From the NCBI RefSeq assembly GCF_000282595.1, contig NZ_AKIZ01000003.1, forward strand, positions 141,634 to 205,633: 64,000 nucleotides of DNA, given 5' to 3'. Source of the DNA: Phyllobacterium sp. YR531 (GTDB lineage: Bacteria > Pseudomonadota > Alphaproteobacteria > Rhizobiales > Rhizobiaceae). This document shows positions 9,394 through 18,672 of the stretch, piece by piece. The notes beneath the pieces are model-generated. The model searched no databases and was not told the DNA's origin. It worked only from the letters and a program-made list of their open reading frames with translations. A program made the translations under genes and the position numbers. How positions within the stretch are numbered: position 1 is the stretch's first letter; every line of letters begins with the position of its first letter.

Positions 9394-10559
9394 TAGAGGA
9401 ACAATACTTCTCAAGCATGACGCATGCGCTTCGTGAGGCCGGATTTCATCAGCCTTGCATGGTCCTCGACATGGATCGATTGGATCACAACATTGCAGCA
9501 ATCAAGCACAGCCTTGCGCCCGGACTTTCTTTGCGTTTGGTCGACAAGTCACTTCCCTGCCTTCCCTTATTGGAACGCATAAGCAAGGCATTCGATTGCA
9601 AACAATTAATGACATTCCATTTACCCGTCACTGCGGCAGTTTTGGACAGTTTTCCCGACGTAACCGTACTTCTCGGAAAACCAATGCCCGTTGAAGCTGC
9701 AAAAAAGGCGCTTATGGATGGAGTTTTGACCAGAACACATGGTTCTGAAACACGGATTTCGTGGCTCATCGACTCGAATGAACGGCTGGCGGCTTACGGC
9801 GAGTTAAGCAAAGAAACAGGTCTGAATCTGCAGCTGTGTTTCGAGGTTGATGTCGGACTTCACCGCGGCGGTTACAAAGACAAGACATCATTAAGATCGG
9901 CACTGAACCTTTTATCAAATTATCCCAAGCTCAAGTGCAATGGCATTATGGGCTATGAAGCACATATAAATCGCATACCTGCTCTTATCGGCGGCCCAAA
10001 ACGTGCCTTCGAGAAAGCACGCAGCCTCTATATGGAATTTGCGTCCTGTCTTCGCCCCGACCAACGTTCCATTCTGAACATTGGCGGTAGTTCGACAGCG
10101 CTGCTCTATTCGTCGGAACAAACGGCTAACGAGCTTTCCATCGGGTCGGCATTTCTGTTGCCCGGTGATTTTGATGTCCCAAGTTTAAGTGCGTTGCAGC
10201 CAGCGATTTTCATTGCCACGCCCATCCTGAAGGTATTGGAACCCAGCCTGCCGGGGCTGGATGGGAAGTCCAGATTATTGCAGAAAATCGGTTTGTTTCC
10301 GCGGCATGGCTGCTTCATCTATGGGGGGAAGTGGATGGCTAATCCCGTTTATCCTGTCGGTATGAAGACAAACAGCGCGATGGGATTATCGACAAACCAG
10401 CAGTTCATGAGTCTGCCAGACAATACAGATATCCAACCCGGCGATTATGCATTCCTGCGACCGACACAAAGCGAGTTCGTGCTTCAGCAGTTCGGCTCGA
10501 TCTTGATGTACCAACGAAAAAAGATTGTTGGGGTGTGGCCCGCTTTGCCGATGTCCTAA
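9390..10559 (+). CDS. PLP-dependent alanine-racemase-fold protein (DSD1/D-threonine-aldolase-like)
   Basis: A 389-residue protein with an alanine-racemase N-terminal barrel. CMVLDMDRLDHNIAAIK opens the barrel. SLRLVDKSLP places Lys53 where the PLP lysine lies in D-threonine aldolase and D-serine dehydratase. CFEVDVGLHRGG and ILNIGGSSTALLY match later cofactor loops. The C-terminal metal-site domain of DSD1 is represented by a divergent segment (FIYGGKWMANPVYPVG). The GTG start overlaps the oxidase stop (GTGA). It is often annotated loosely as amino-acid deaminase/aldolase. The reaction in this operon is unknown. Confidence 0.82.
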   Translation: MIEEQYFSSMTHALREAGFHQPCMVLDMDRLDHNIAAIKHSLAPGLSLRLVDKSLPCLPLLERISKAFDCKQLMTFHLPVTAAVLDSFPDVTVLLGKPMPVEAAKKALMDGVLTRTHGSETRISWLIDSNERLAAYGELSKETGLNLQLCFEVDVGLHRGGYKDKTSLRSALNLLSNYPKLKCNGIMGYEAHINRIPALIGGPKRAFEKARSLYMEFASCLRPDQRSILNIGGSSTALLYSSEQTANELSIGSAFLLPGDFDVPSLSALQPAIFIATPILKVLEPSLPGLDGKSRLLQKIGLFPRHGCFIYGGKWMANPVYPVGMKTNSAMGLSTNQQFMSLPDNTDIQPGDYAFLRPTQSEFVLQQFGSILMYQRKKIVGVWPALPMS

Positions 10560-10563
10560 AGGA

Positions 10564-11985
10564 CTAGCGGACAAACAATCGGACAATCAAGTTCGCCAGA
10601 CCCTTATAAGGAGGCTTGAGCCTGTCACTCAAAGGCATTCTGGCCTGATGCAGCACCGGCATCGCTTTTGAAAAAGTCCGAAAGCCCTCACGCCCGTGAT
10701 AGTGTCCCATCCCGCTTGCACCCACTCCGCCGAATGGCAGGTCATTACATACAATGTGCAGCAAGGTCTCATTGACGCAAACACCACCCGCAACAATGTT
10801 CGACAAAAGCTTCTCGGTCTCAAACTTATCGTCACTGAAACAGTAGAAAGCCAAGGGACGTTCATGCGCATTGATATAGTCGATTGCCTCATCAACTGTC
10901 GTGTAAGTTTTGATCGGAAGAATGGGACCGAAGATTTCCTCCTGCATGATCCGGGAATCGTCGCTGGGATTTAGTACCAGCGTCGGCGGCAAAAGGCGTT
11001 TGATTTCAGCAGCGCCCGCATCTCGCGGCTCAGCCAGAGTAATCACTTCATGGCCACGATTGACCGCATCGTCCAAGAGACTTCTCAGCCGCCGGTACTG
11101 ACCCTCATTAACAATGTGCGTATAATCCGGCGTTGTGTCGATCTGTGTGTACCGGGAGGTTACTTCACGACGTACCGCTTCGACAAACTCATCCTTGCGT
11201 GCATGTGGAACCAGCGCGTAGTCCGGGGCAATACAGGTTTGACCGGCATTATACAGCTTTCCCGTTATCAGGCGCGTGACAGCCTTCTTTACCGGAGCAG
11301 TCTCCCCAAGAAATACGGGGGATTTGCCGCCCAACTCAAGCGTTACGGGTGTCAGATTGGGTGCAGCAGCAGCCATCACCTTCTTGCCAACAGCTGTAGA
11401 CCCGGTAAAAAGCAAATGATCGAAGGCAAGTCCGGCAAAAGCACCACCCACTTCCGGACCGCCCAGAGCAACCGCCACCCGGGAAGCAGGAAAAACATCT
11501 GCTAAAAGTGCTGCCAGAAACTCGCTTGTGCGCGGTGTATGTTCAGAGGGCTTAAGATAGACGTGATTGCCTGCAGCAATGGCCGTTGCCAATGGAGTGA
11601 GAGCAAGATTGACAGGATAGTTCCAGGGAGAAATCACCCCTACAACCCCGACGGGCACATAGCGCACCTCTGCTTTTGCAGGCCACATGCGCCAGCCAGC
11701 AGAGCGCTTTTCGGGTTTCATCCATGATTTCAGATGCGAGAGCATATGATCGATCTCGCTAAAGACCGTCATCCCTTCTCCCAGCAGACTCTCATGGCGT
11801 GAACGGTGGCCGAAGTCAGCGCTGATCACGTCAACCATGAGCTCCAGGCGATCCTTCAACGCGCTGCGCAATCGCTTGAGGTCATCATAGCGTTGCTCGT
11901 AGTCTGGACGGTTGGAAAGCCATGCCGTGCGCAGCTCTGCAAGCGTCATGCTCATTTGATCAATTGCAGGTGTATTGCTTTTCAT
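10564..11985 (-). CDS. Aldehyde dehydrogenase, coniferyl-aldehyde-dehydrogenase-like (CalB type)
   Basis: A 473-residue NAD(P)-dependent aldehyde dehydrogenase. Seen are VGVISPWNYPVNLALTPL (cofactor entry), LKPSEHTPRTSE, FTGSTAVGKK, the general-base region VTLELGGKSP, and the catalytic cysteine in NAGQTCIAPDYALV. The short length and the C-terminal FGGVGASGMGHYHGREGFRT segment fit the class-3/coniferyl-aldehyde group, which oxidises hydrophobic aldehydes. It ends four bases from the oppositely oriented racemase-fold gene, so convergent transcripts meet there. A shared catabolic role with that operon is plausible but unproven. Confidence 0.9.
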   Translation of the reverse strand: MKSNTPAIDQMSMTLAELRTAWLSNRPDYEQRYDDLKRLRSALKDRLELMVDVISADFGHRSRHESLLGEGMTVFSEIDHMLSHLKSWMKPEKRSAGWRMWPAKAEVRYVPVGVVGVISPWNYPVNLALTPLATAIAAGNHVYLKPSEHTPRTSEFLAALLADVFPASRVAVALGGPEVGGAFAGLAFDHLLFTGSTAVGKKVMAAAAPNLTPVTLELGGKSPVFLGETAPVKKAVTRLITGKLYNAGQTCIAPDYALVPHARKDEFVEAVRREVTSRYTQIDTTPDYTHIVNEGQYRRLRSLLDDAVNRGHEVITLAEPRDAGAAEIKRLLPPTLVLNPSDDSRIMQEEIFGPILPIKTYTTVDEAIDYINAHERPLAFYCFSDDKFETEKLLSNIVAGGVCVNETLLHIVCNDLPFGGVGASGMGHYHGREGFRTFSKAMPVLHQARMPLSDRLKPPYKGLANLIVRLFVR

Positions 11986-12144
11986 CGTCGCACGTTCCCA
12001 AAGTCTGTCGGCTCATAGAACAAGACACTTCCTGGGGAAAGTTACAAGGTTGTATCGGGCCACATCGAGGTGAATAGTGGTCACACCATCGATCACTTCC
12101 CTTGGTATGCATGCAAACAAGGACGGATCGCACAAGACTGGTGG

Positions 12145-13476
12145 CTATACATCCTGCGGGTCGGTTTGGCGATTCAAACCAAGCGCGATGAGCGTACAAA
12201 CGGCACCGGACAGCAAATAACCGCCTGCCGCTATCAACCCGAAATGACTGGATAATAGCAGCGCCACAAGTGGCGCAAAACCTGCACCAAACAACCATGC
12301 CAGATCGCTTGTCAAAGCAGAACCGGTATAGCGGAATTTCTTGGAGAAGCGCGAGGCAACCGAACCCGAGGACTGACCGAAAGACAGGCCAAGCAAGGTA
12401 AATCCAAGGATCATGAAGATCAACTCGCCAATATCACCACCGTCGAGCAATTGTGGAGCGAAGCCACTGAAAACCGCAATGGCTATTGCAGTGCCGCCAA
12501 GGAGATTCCGTCGTCCTACACGATCGGCGATGGTGCCTGACGCAAATACGGCCACGACGCCGACTGCCGCACCGAAGGCTTCAATCAGCAGGAACCGCGC
12601 CGGACCCTGTTCGGTAAACAGGAATACCCATGATAGGGGAAACACAGTTACCATGTGGAACAGCGCAAAGCTTGCTAGAGGAGCAAATGCGCCAACAACA
12701 ACGTGACGCCCCTCATGCTGTAAAGTGTTCGCCACGGTTGTGGGTTGCAATTCACGGCTCTCATAAAGCTTGGCATATTGCGGAGTAACGACCATACGAA
12801 GACGTGCAAAAAGTGCGACGACATTGATGGCGAAAGCGACAAAGAAAGGATAGCGCCAGCCCCAACCAAGGAAGTCCTCCGCGGAAAGGTTCGCCACGAA
12901 GAATGCAAATAGACCGGCCGCAACCATAAGACCGAGGGGCGCACCAAGCTGCGGTATCATTGCATACCACCCGCGCCGCTGCTTGGGAGCGTTCAAGGCC
13001 AGCAGTGAAGCAAGACCGTCCCATTCACCACCCAGTGCCAAGCCCTGCCCTATCCGGAACAGTGCAAGCAACGCAGCAGAAGCCCATCCCACCTGCTCAT
13101 AACCCGGCAAAAAAGCTACCGCGACTGTCGAACAGCCTAAAAGGAAAAGGGCAATCGTCAACTTCACGCCACGACCATAAGTCCGGTCAATCTGCATGAA
13201 TATGATGGTGCCTATAGGGCGGGCAATGAAGGCCAACGCAAAGATGCCAAAAGAATAGACCGTTCCCGTCAGTGCATCCACGTGGGGGAATACCAGTTTT
13301 GGAAACACGAGAACTGAGGCAATCGCATAGACGAAGAAATCGAAAAACTCGGATGTTCTGCCTATGATGACGCCAATCGCAATTTCACCGACATTGACAT
13401 CGTCGTGGCGCGAATGAAGACGCTTGGCGTCCTCCTCAAGCGCCGTCGAAGAAACCGCTCCTGTTTTCGCGCTCAT
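12145..13476 (-). CDS. MFS transporter, metabolite:H+ symporter (MHS) type
   Basis: A 443-residue transporter with about twelve membrane segments. The chosen ATG has a GAGGAG-type site upstream; the longer frame would need a TTG start. The N-terminal GRTSEFFDFFVYAIASVLVF and the following FPHVDALTGTVYSFGIFA are typical of the MHS subfamily (organic acids, shikimate, proline-betaine). ARPIGTIIFMQIDRTYGRG is the conserved loop between segments 2 and 3. The aldehyde dehydrogenase gene follows after 159 bases on the same strand. The divergent neighbour is cyoA. Confidence 0.88.
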   Translation of the reverse strand: MSAKTGAVSSTALEEDAKRLHSRHDDVNVGEIAIGVIIGRTSEFFDFFVYAIASVLVFPKLVFPHVDALTGTVYSFGIFALAFIARPIGTIIFMQIDRTYGRGVKLTIALFLLGCSTVAVAFLPGYEQVGWASAALLALFRIGQGLALGGEWDGLASLLALNAPKQRRGWYAMIPQLGAPLGLMVAAGLFAFFVANLSAEDFLGWGWRYPFFVAFAINVVALFARLRMVVTPQYAKLYESRELQPTTVANTLQHEGRHVVVGAFAPLASFALFHMVTVFPLSWVFLFTEQGPARFLLIEAFGAAVGVVAVFASGTIADRVGRRNLLGGTAIAIAVFSGFAPQLLDGGDIGELIFMILGFTLLGLSFGQSSGSVASRFSKKFRYTGSALTSDLAWLFGAGFAPLVALLLSSHFGLIAAGGYLLSGAVCTLIALGLNRQTDPQDV

Positions 13477-13662
13477 TGCCCGGTGCGCTCCTCGATCCAA
13501 TACTGAAACAGCTCAGCACCGCCCATTCGCGGTGACTGCTGGCTTATCCTTTATCATTGTGACACACTACGGGAGGATTGGGCAAATTGTCCAATGTCGC
13601 TCTGACTATGGTGCAGCTAGTGAAGGCGCAACTAGGCGCTGTTTCCATTGACAGGAAGTCTC

Positions 13663-14811
13663 TTGAACCGTTTTTTTGCCATAGCCCTGCTTCCGCTTCT
13701 CGCATTGCTCACCGCATGCAATGCCGTCGTCATGAGTCCGTCCGGTGACGTCGCTGCCCAGCAGCGCGATCTCGTCGTTGTCTCGACAATCCTGATGCTG
13801 ATCATCATTATCCCGGTAATGGTGCTCACCGTATTTTTCGCGTGGAAGTATCGCCAATCGAACACTGACGCCCCTTATGATCCCGAATGGGATCACTCCA
13901 CCCAGCTGGAACTGATCATCTGGGCGGCGCCCCTGCTGATCATCATATGCCTTGGTGCCGTTACCTGGATGGCGACCCACCTGCTCGATCCATACAGGCC
14001 TCTTGGCCGCATATCTCCCGGCAAAGCTGTCTCGCAGACAGTTAAACCATTGCAGGTCGAAGTGGTCGCACTCGATTGGAAGTGGCTCTTCATTTATCCG
14101 GAATACGGCATTGCCAGCGTCAATGAGATGGCTGCACCTGTCGACAGGCCAATCGACTTCCGCCTGACATCATCCGCCGTAATGAATTCATTCTATATCC
14201 CGGCACTCGCAGGACAGATTTATACCATGCCGGGGATGCAGACCAAGCTCAGCGCGGTGATCAACCATCCCGGCGCATATCAGGGCTTTTCAGCCAATTA
14301 TAGTGGTGCCGGATTTTCTGGCATGCGGTTCACTTTTCATGGACTGGCAGACGACGCGTTTGACACATGGGTTGCTGATGTGAAGGCAAAGGGTACAGCG
14401 CTGGATCGCATGACCTATCTTCAGCTCGAACGGCCAAGTGAAAATGTGCCTGTGCAGCACTATGCCAATGTTGATCCGGAACTATTCAGTGCGGTTCTTA
14501 ATCGCTGCGTTGAGCGCGGCAAGATGTGCATGAGCGAAATGGATGAGATCGATGCCAAGGGCGGCTTGGGCATGGCCGGCATCTACAATATCCGTTCTCT
14601 GGAGTATGACAAATATACCCGACGCGGTGCGGTATTCGGCCCAGAGCCCACATTTGTCGTGGGGATTTGCACCACGGAAGAAGCGTTGCAATCAAGCATG
14701 AACCTGCAAACCCTGCCGCCTCTGAACACTGCCCCCTTTACCGGTGCGGGCCTTCCCCGCCCATCATCCACCCAATTATTCGGTCTTCAGCGCCGTCCTT
14801 CGAATACCTGA
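13663..14811 (+). CDS. cyoA: Cytochrome bo3 ubiquinol oxidase subunit II
   Basis: A 382-residue membrane-anchored lipoprotein subunit. TTG 13663 is preferred over TTG 13648 because an AGGAAG site precedes it closely. The lipobox LTAC places the lipidated cysteine at residue 19. Two membrane helices follow (about 35-60 and 85-110), then the periplasmic cupredoxin domain from about residue 120 ([19 protein letters not shown]). The Cu-A cysteine ligands of cytochrome c oxidases are absent, as expected for a quinol oxidase. It leads a cyoABCD operon. Confidence 0.94.
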   Translation: MNRFFAIALLPLLALLTACNAVVMSPSGDVAAQQRDLVVVSTILMLIIIIPVMVLTVFFAWKYRQSNTDAPYDPEWDHSTQLELIIWAAPLLIIICLGAVTWMATHLLDPYRPLGRISPGKAVSQTVKPLQVEVVALDWKWLFIYPEYGIASVNEMAAPVDRPIDFRLTSSAVMNSFYIPALAGQIYTMPGMQTKLSAVINHPGAYQGFSANYSGAGFSGMRFTFHGLADDAFDTWVADVKAKGTALDRMTYLQLERPSENVPVQHYANVDPELFSAVLNRCVERGKMCMSEMDEIDAKGGLGMAGIYNIRSLEYDKYTRRGAVFGPEPTFVVGICTTEEALQSSMNLQTLPPLNTAPFTGAGLPRPSSTQLFGLQRRPSNT

Positions 14812-14827
14812 ACGAAACGAGCCCGAT

Positions 14828-16834
14828 ATGTTTGACAATCCCGAACTTATAAAGCTGGTTTTCGGTAGGCTCACGCTGGAGTCTTTTCCGCTTCACGAGC
14901 CTATTCTTGTTGCCACATTCATCGTAGTCGCACTTGGCGGCATAGCGCTTGTCGGCGCACTTACTTACTTCCGGCTTTGGGGTTATCTCTGGCGCGAGTG
15001 GTTCACCACTGTCGATCATAAACGCATCGGCATCATGTACATGATCCTCGGCATCGTCATGCTGTTGCGCGGCTTCGCTGATGCCATAATGATCCGCCTC
15101 CAGCAGGCAATGGCATTCAACGGGTCCGAAGGATATCTGAACGCCCATCATTTCGATCAGGTGTTCACCGCCCACGGCGTGATCATGATTTTCTTCGTGG
15201 CAATGCCGCTTGTTACGGGTTTAATGAACTTCGTGGTTCCTTTGCAAATTGGTGCACGCGACGTATCATTCCCGTTCCTCAACAATTTCAGTTTCTGGAT
15301 GACCACCGCTGGTGCAGTCCTGGTGATGATGTCGCTGTTTGTCGGCGAATTCGCCAAAACCGGCTGGTTGGCCTACCCCCCCTTATCCGGCATCGGATAC
15401 AGTCCGGACCCGGGCATGGATTATTATATATGGGCGCTACAGATAGCGGGTGTCGGCACGCTTTTGTCAGGCGTCAACCTGCTCGCCACCATTGTGAAAA
15501 TGCGCGCGCCGGGCATGACTATGATGAAGCTGCCCATCTTTACCTGGACAGCGCTTTGCACCAACGTGCTGATCGTTGCAGCCTTCCCTGTTCTGACCGC
15601 TGTGCTCGCTCTTCTGACACTTGACCGCTACATCGGCACCAACTTCTTTACCAATGATTTTGGTGGCAACCCGATGATGTATGTAAACCTCATCTGGATC
15701 TGGGGTCATCCAGAGGTCTATATTCTCATCCTGCCTGCCTTTGGCATCTTCTCCGAAGTAACTTCCACCTTCTCGAGAAAGCGTCTTTTTGGTTATACGT
15801 CGATGGTCTACGCGACTGTCGTTATTACCATTCTTGCCTATCTCGTATGGCTGCACCACTTCTTCACCATGGGCTCGGGTGCGAGCGTAAACTCGTTCTT
15901 TGGCATCACAACGATGATTATTTCGATCCCCACGGGAGCGAAAATATTCAATTGGTTGTTCACAATGTATCGCGGCCGCATCCGTTTCGAGCTTCCCATG
16001 ATGTGGACTATAGCATTCATGCTCACCTTTGTTATCGGCGGCATGACGGGAGTGCTACTCGCCGTACCTCCAGCCGATTTCGTGCTCCATAACAGCCTGT
16101 TCCTTGTCGCACATTTCCACAATGTCATCATCGGCGGCGTGCTTTTCGGCCTCTTTGCCGGAATCTATTACTGGTTCCCCAAGGCATTCGGATTCAGGCT
16201 TGATCCATTCTGGGGCAAGATGTCGTTCTGGTTCTGGGTGGTCGGTTTTTACTTTGCCTTCATGCCACTGTACATATTGGGCCTTATGGGTGTGACCCGC
16301 CGCCTACGCACATTTGAGGACCCATCCCTGCAAATCTGGTTCACCATTGCTGGCTTCGGTGCGTTTCTCGTCGCTATTGGTATCCTGTCATTCCTCATTC
16401 AGATTTTCGTTAGCATCCGCAATCGCGAGTCACTGCGCGATCTGACGGGTGATCCATGGGATGGACGGACATTGGAATGGTCCACGGCATCGCCGCCTCC
16501 AGCCTATAATTTCGCTTTCACGCCGGTAATTCACGATCTCGACAGCTGGTACGATATGAAAAAACGAGGTTACAAGCGTCCTGAAAAGGGGTTCCGCGCA
16601 ATTCATATGCCAAGCAATACCGGTTCGGGAGTGATCTTGTCCGGGCTGAGCCTCGTCTTTGGCTTCGCGATGATCTGGTATATCTGGTGGCTTGCAGCGG
16701 TATCATTCGTCGCTCTCCTGGCATGGTCGATAGGCCACACATTCAACTACAAGCGTGATTTCCACATATCGACTGATGAGGTTGTTGCCAGCGAAAACGC
16801 CCGTACTGAACTTCTTGCGACGGGGTTGAAATAA
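14828..16834 (+). CDS. cyoB: Cytochrome bo3 ubiquinol oxidase subunit I
   Basis: The 668-residue catalytic subunit, which reduces O2 with quinol electrons and pumps protons. His116 (VFTAHGVIM) is at the low-spin haem position. [14 protein letters not shown] holds the Cu-B His, the proton-channel Glu and the cross-linked Tyr. LHHFFTMG gives the Cu-B histidine pair, and [10 protein letters not shown] the two haem ligands of helix X. About fifteen hydrophobic helices are visible. A frame opening at 14744 overlaps cyoA, but ATG 14828 matches the family start. Confidence 0.97.
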   Translation: MFDNPELIKLVFGRLTLESFPLHEPILVATFIVVALGGIALVGALTYFRLWGYLWREWFTTVDHKRIGIMYMILGIVMLLRGFADAIMIRLQQAMAFNGSEGYLNAHHFDQVFTAHGVIMIFFVAMPLVTGLMNFVVPLQIGARDVSFPFLNNFSFWMTTAGAVLVMMSLFVGEFAKTGWLAYPPLSGIGYSPDPGMDYYIWALQIAGVGTLLSGVNLLATIVKMRAPGMTMMKLPIFTWTALCTNVLIVAAFPVLTAVLALLTLDRYIGTNFFTNDFGGNPMMYVNLIWIWGHPEVYILILPAFGIFSEVTSTFSRKRLFGYTSMVYATVVITILAYLVWLHHFFTMGSGASVNSFFGITTMIISIPTGAKIFNWLFTMYRGRIRFELPMMWTIAFMLTFVIGGMTGVLLAVPPADFVLHNSLFLVAHFHNVIIGGVLFGLFAGIYYWFPKAFGFRLDPFWGKMSFWFWVVGFYFAFMPLYILGLMGVTRRLRTFEDPSLQIWFTIAGFGAFLVAIGILSFLIQIFVSIRNRESLRDLTGDPWDGRTLEWSTASPPPAYNFAFTPVIHDLDSWYDMKKRGYKRPEKGFRAIHMPSNTGSGVILSGLSLVFGFAMIWYIWWLAAVSFVALLAWSIGHTFNYKRDFHISTDEVVASENARTELLATGLK

Positions 16835-17469
16835 TGAGCAGCAAATCCGCTACAGTTTCTGCAAATGCAGAAGGACCAGTGTTTTATCTGGAAGACGAAC
16901 ATGATCACGCCGAAGGCGGGAGCACCATGTTCGGCTTCTGGATTTACCTGATGAGCGATTGCCTCATCTTTGCCGTTCTATTTGCCACTTACGGTGTTTT
17001 GGGAGGAAATTACGCAGCAGGTCCTGCTCCGAAAGACCTGTTCGATTTGCCATTGGTGGCGATCAATACTTCCATGCTGCTTTTTTCCTCCATCACCTAT
17101 GGTTTTGCCATGTTGGCAATGGCAAAGGGGCGAGTGGGAGCAACCCAGGGCTGGCTTGCTCTAACGGGTCTATTCGGTGCCGCTTTCATTTGTATCGAAC
17201 TCTATGAATTCGCGCATTTGATTCATATCGGTGCCACACCACAGCGCAGTGCTTTCCTTTCCTCCTTCTTTACGCTGGTTGGAACACATGGTCTGCACGT
17301 TACAATCGGGTTGATCTGGTTGGTTACGTTGATGGTGCAAGTTGCACGCTACGGCCTGATCCAGGCAAATATGCGCCGCCTGATGTGCTTGAGCATGTTC
17401 TGGCATTTTCTCGACGTAATCTGGATCGGCGTATTCACCTTCGTTTACCTGATGGGAGTGTTGCGATGA
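16834..17469 (+). CDS. cyoC: Cytochrome bo3 ubiquinol oxidase subunit III
   Basis: A 211-residue integral membrane subunit of the haem-copper oxidase III family, with five hydrophobic helices. The motifs [35 protein letters not shown] and [19 protein letters not shown] are family signatures. Its ATG overlaps the cyoB stop (TAATG), and its own stop overlaps the cyoD start. The N-terminal 28 residues are hydrophilic, as in E. coli CyoC. Confidence 0.96.
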   Translation: MSSKSATVSANAEGPVFYLEDEHDHAEGGSTMFGFWIYLMSDCLIFAVLFATYGVLGGNYAAGPAPKDLFDLPLVAINTSMLLFSSITYGFAMLAMAKGRVGATQGWLALTGLFGAAFICIELYEFAHLIHIGATPQRSAFLSSFFTLVGTHGLHVTIGLIWLVTLMVQVARYGLIQANMRRLMCLSMFWHFLDVIWIGVFTFVYLMGVLR

Positions 17470-17843
17470 GTGCGAAATCCAAGGTTGAGCACAACAGCCA
17501 TGGTCATGACGACGGACACGCACATGGTTCACTCAAATCCTATCTGATCGGTTTCGGACTGTCCGTTGTCCTGACCGCCGTTCCTTTCTGGCTTGTCATG
17601 AGCGGTGCCTTGGACTCAAAGCAAGCCACTGGTCTGATCATCATGGCATTTGCCGTCGTGCAAATTGTCGTGCACATGATTTTCTTCCTGCATATGAATG
17701 TCCGATCCGAGAATGGCTGGACGATTTTGGCGTTGATTTTCACACTTGTGCTTGTGATCATCACCCTTACGGGGTCGCTTTGGGTCATGTATCATTTGAA
17801 CACCAATATGATGCCTTCCATGGATATGAGTCAGATGCCATGA
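17466..17843 (+). CDS. cyoD: Cytochrome bo3 ubiquinol oxidase subunit IV
   Basis: A 125-residue small subunit with three membrane helices from about residue 30, belonging to the prokaryotic cytochrome C oxidase subunit IV family. The short N-terminal tail is histidine-rich ([14 protein letters not shown]), as often seen in CyoD. The start ATG overlaps the cyoC stop (ATGA); a longer frame from 17385 would lie inside cyo[15 protein letters not shown] is the conserved helix-2 segment. Confidence 0.95.
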   Translation: MSAKSKVEHNSHGHDDGHAHGSLKSYLIGFGLSVVLTAVPFWLVMSGALDSKQATGLIIMAFAVVQIVVHMIFFLHMNVRSENGWTILALIFTLVLVIITLTGSLWVMYHLNTNMMPSMDMSQMP

Positions 17844-18658
17844 AAGCAGGCCGAACCGCGCGCGGACTTGCCGCAAGCGGCGAACGGGCCGATCAGCTAC
17901 CCACTATAAGCGACGACGAGGGGGATATCCAACATCGTCACCCGATCAAACTTACATTGATCGGCTGCCTGATAGTTTTCTGTATTATTGTTCTTACCGC
18001 ACTTGGTATCTGGCAATTGGAACGCCGGACGTGGAAACTTGATTTGATCAATCAGGTTGATCAAAGAGTGCATGCTCCGGTCAAGCAGGCACCCGGCCCT
18101 GATCTTTGGGCCGAAATTAATGCCAAAGACTTCGCATATCTCCACGTTACCGCAAGTGGAAGATTTCTGGACAAGCCTGCAACCCTCGTACAGGCAGTGA
18201 CTGCACGAGGCAGCGGATTTTGGGTACTAAGCCCTTTTCAAAGCAACAGCGGATTTACCGTTCTCATCAACCGCGGTTTTATTCCCACAGAGAAAGCAGC
18301 GGATGGATGGCGACCTAACAATCTATCCTTCACCAGCGTCAGCGGCCTTTTACGCATAACAGAGCCTGCCGGTGGTTTCCTGCGCAACAACGATCCCACA
18401 TCCAACCGCTGGTACTCGCGTGACGTTGCCGCAATTGCAACAACCCAGAGCCTTGACGTTTCCGCACCTTATTTTATCGATGCCGAAGCCAATGCAGCAC
18501 ACACTCAGCTGCCGATCGGAGGACTGACAGTTGTTGCATTTTCCAACAATCATCTGGTTTATGCGCTTACTTGGTTTGGCATGGCACTATTGTTGGGACT
18601 TGCCTTCATCCTTATTGGCCGTAATGAACTGAAGGCACGTCGACGTTTCAAAGCGTAG
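17840..18658 (+). CDS. SURF1 family oxidase assembly protein
   Basis: A 272-residue SURF1/Shy1-family protein. Two membrane helices (about 38-60 and 240-262) flank a periplasmic domain. LGIWQLERRTWKLDLI near the first helix, VLINRGFIPTEKAADGW, and NNHLVYALTWFGMALLLG at the second are SURF1 hallmarks. The ATG overlaps the cyoD stop (ATGA), so it is co-translated with the quinol oxidase. SURF1 proteins help insert haem into aa3 oxidases. Here the gene sits in a bo3 operon, which suggests that quinol oxidases of this group also use it. Confidence 0.92.
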   Translation: MKAGRTARGLAASGERADQLPTISDDEGDIQHRHPIKLTLIGCLIVFCIIVLTALGIWQLERRTWKLDLINQVDQRVHAPVKQAPGPDLWAEINAKDFAYLHVTASGRFLDKPATLVQAVTARGSGFWVLSPFQSNSGFTVLINRGFIPTEKAADGWRPNNLSFTSVSGLLRITEPAGGFLRNNDPTSNRWYSRDVAAIATTQSLDVSAPYFIDAEANAAHTQLPIGGLTVVAFSNNHLVYALTWFGMALLLGLAFILIGRNELKARRRFKA

Positions 18659-18672
18659 ATTGCGCACGAACC

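Noticed and set aside
11960..12298. A minus-strand frame covering the gap between the MHS transporter and the aldehyde dehydrogenase
   Set aside because: Most of it overlaps the transporter end in another frame, and the product resembles no protein and is cysteine-rich.
13477..13662. Possible RegA or FNR sites in the cyoA upstream region
   Set aside because: I could pick out short partial matches only; without a matrix or a second copy these are not distinguishable from chance.
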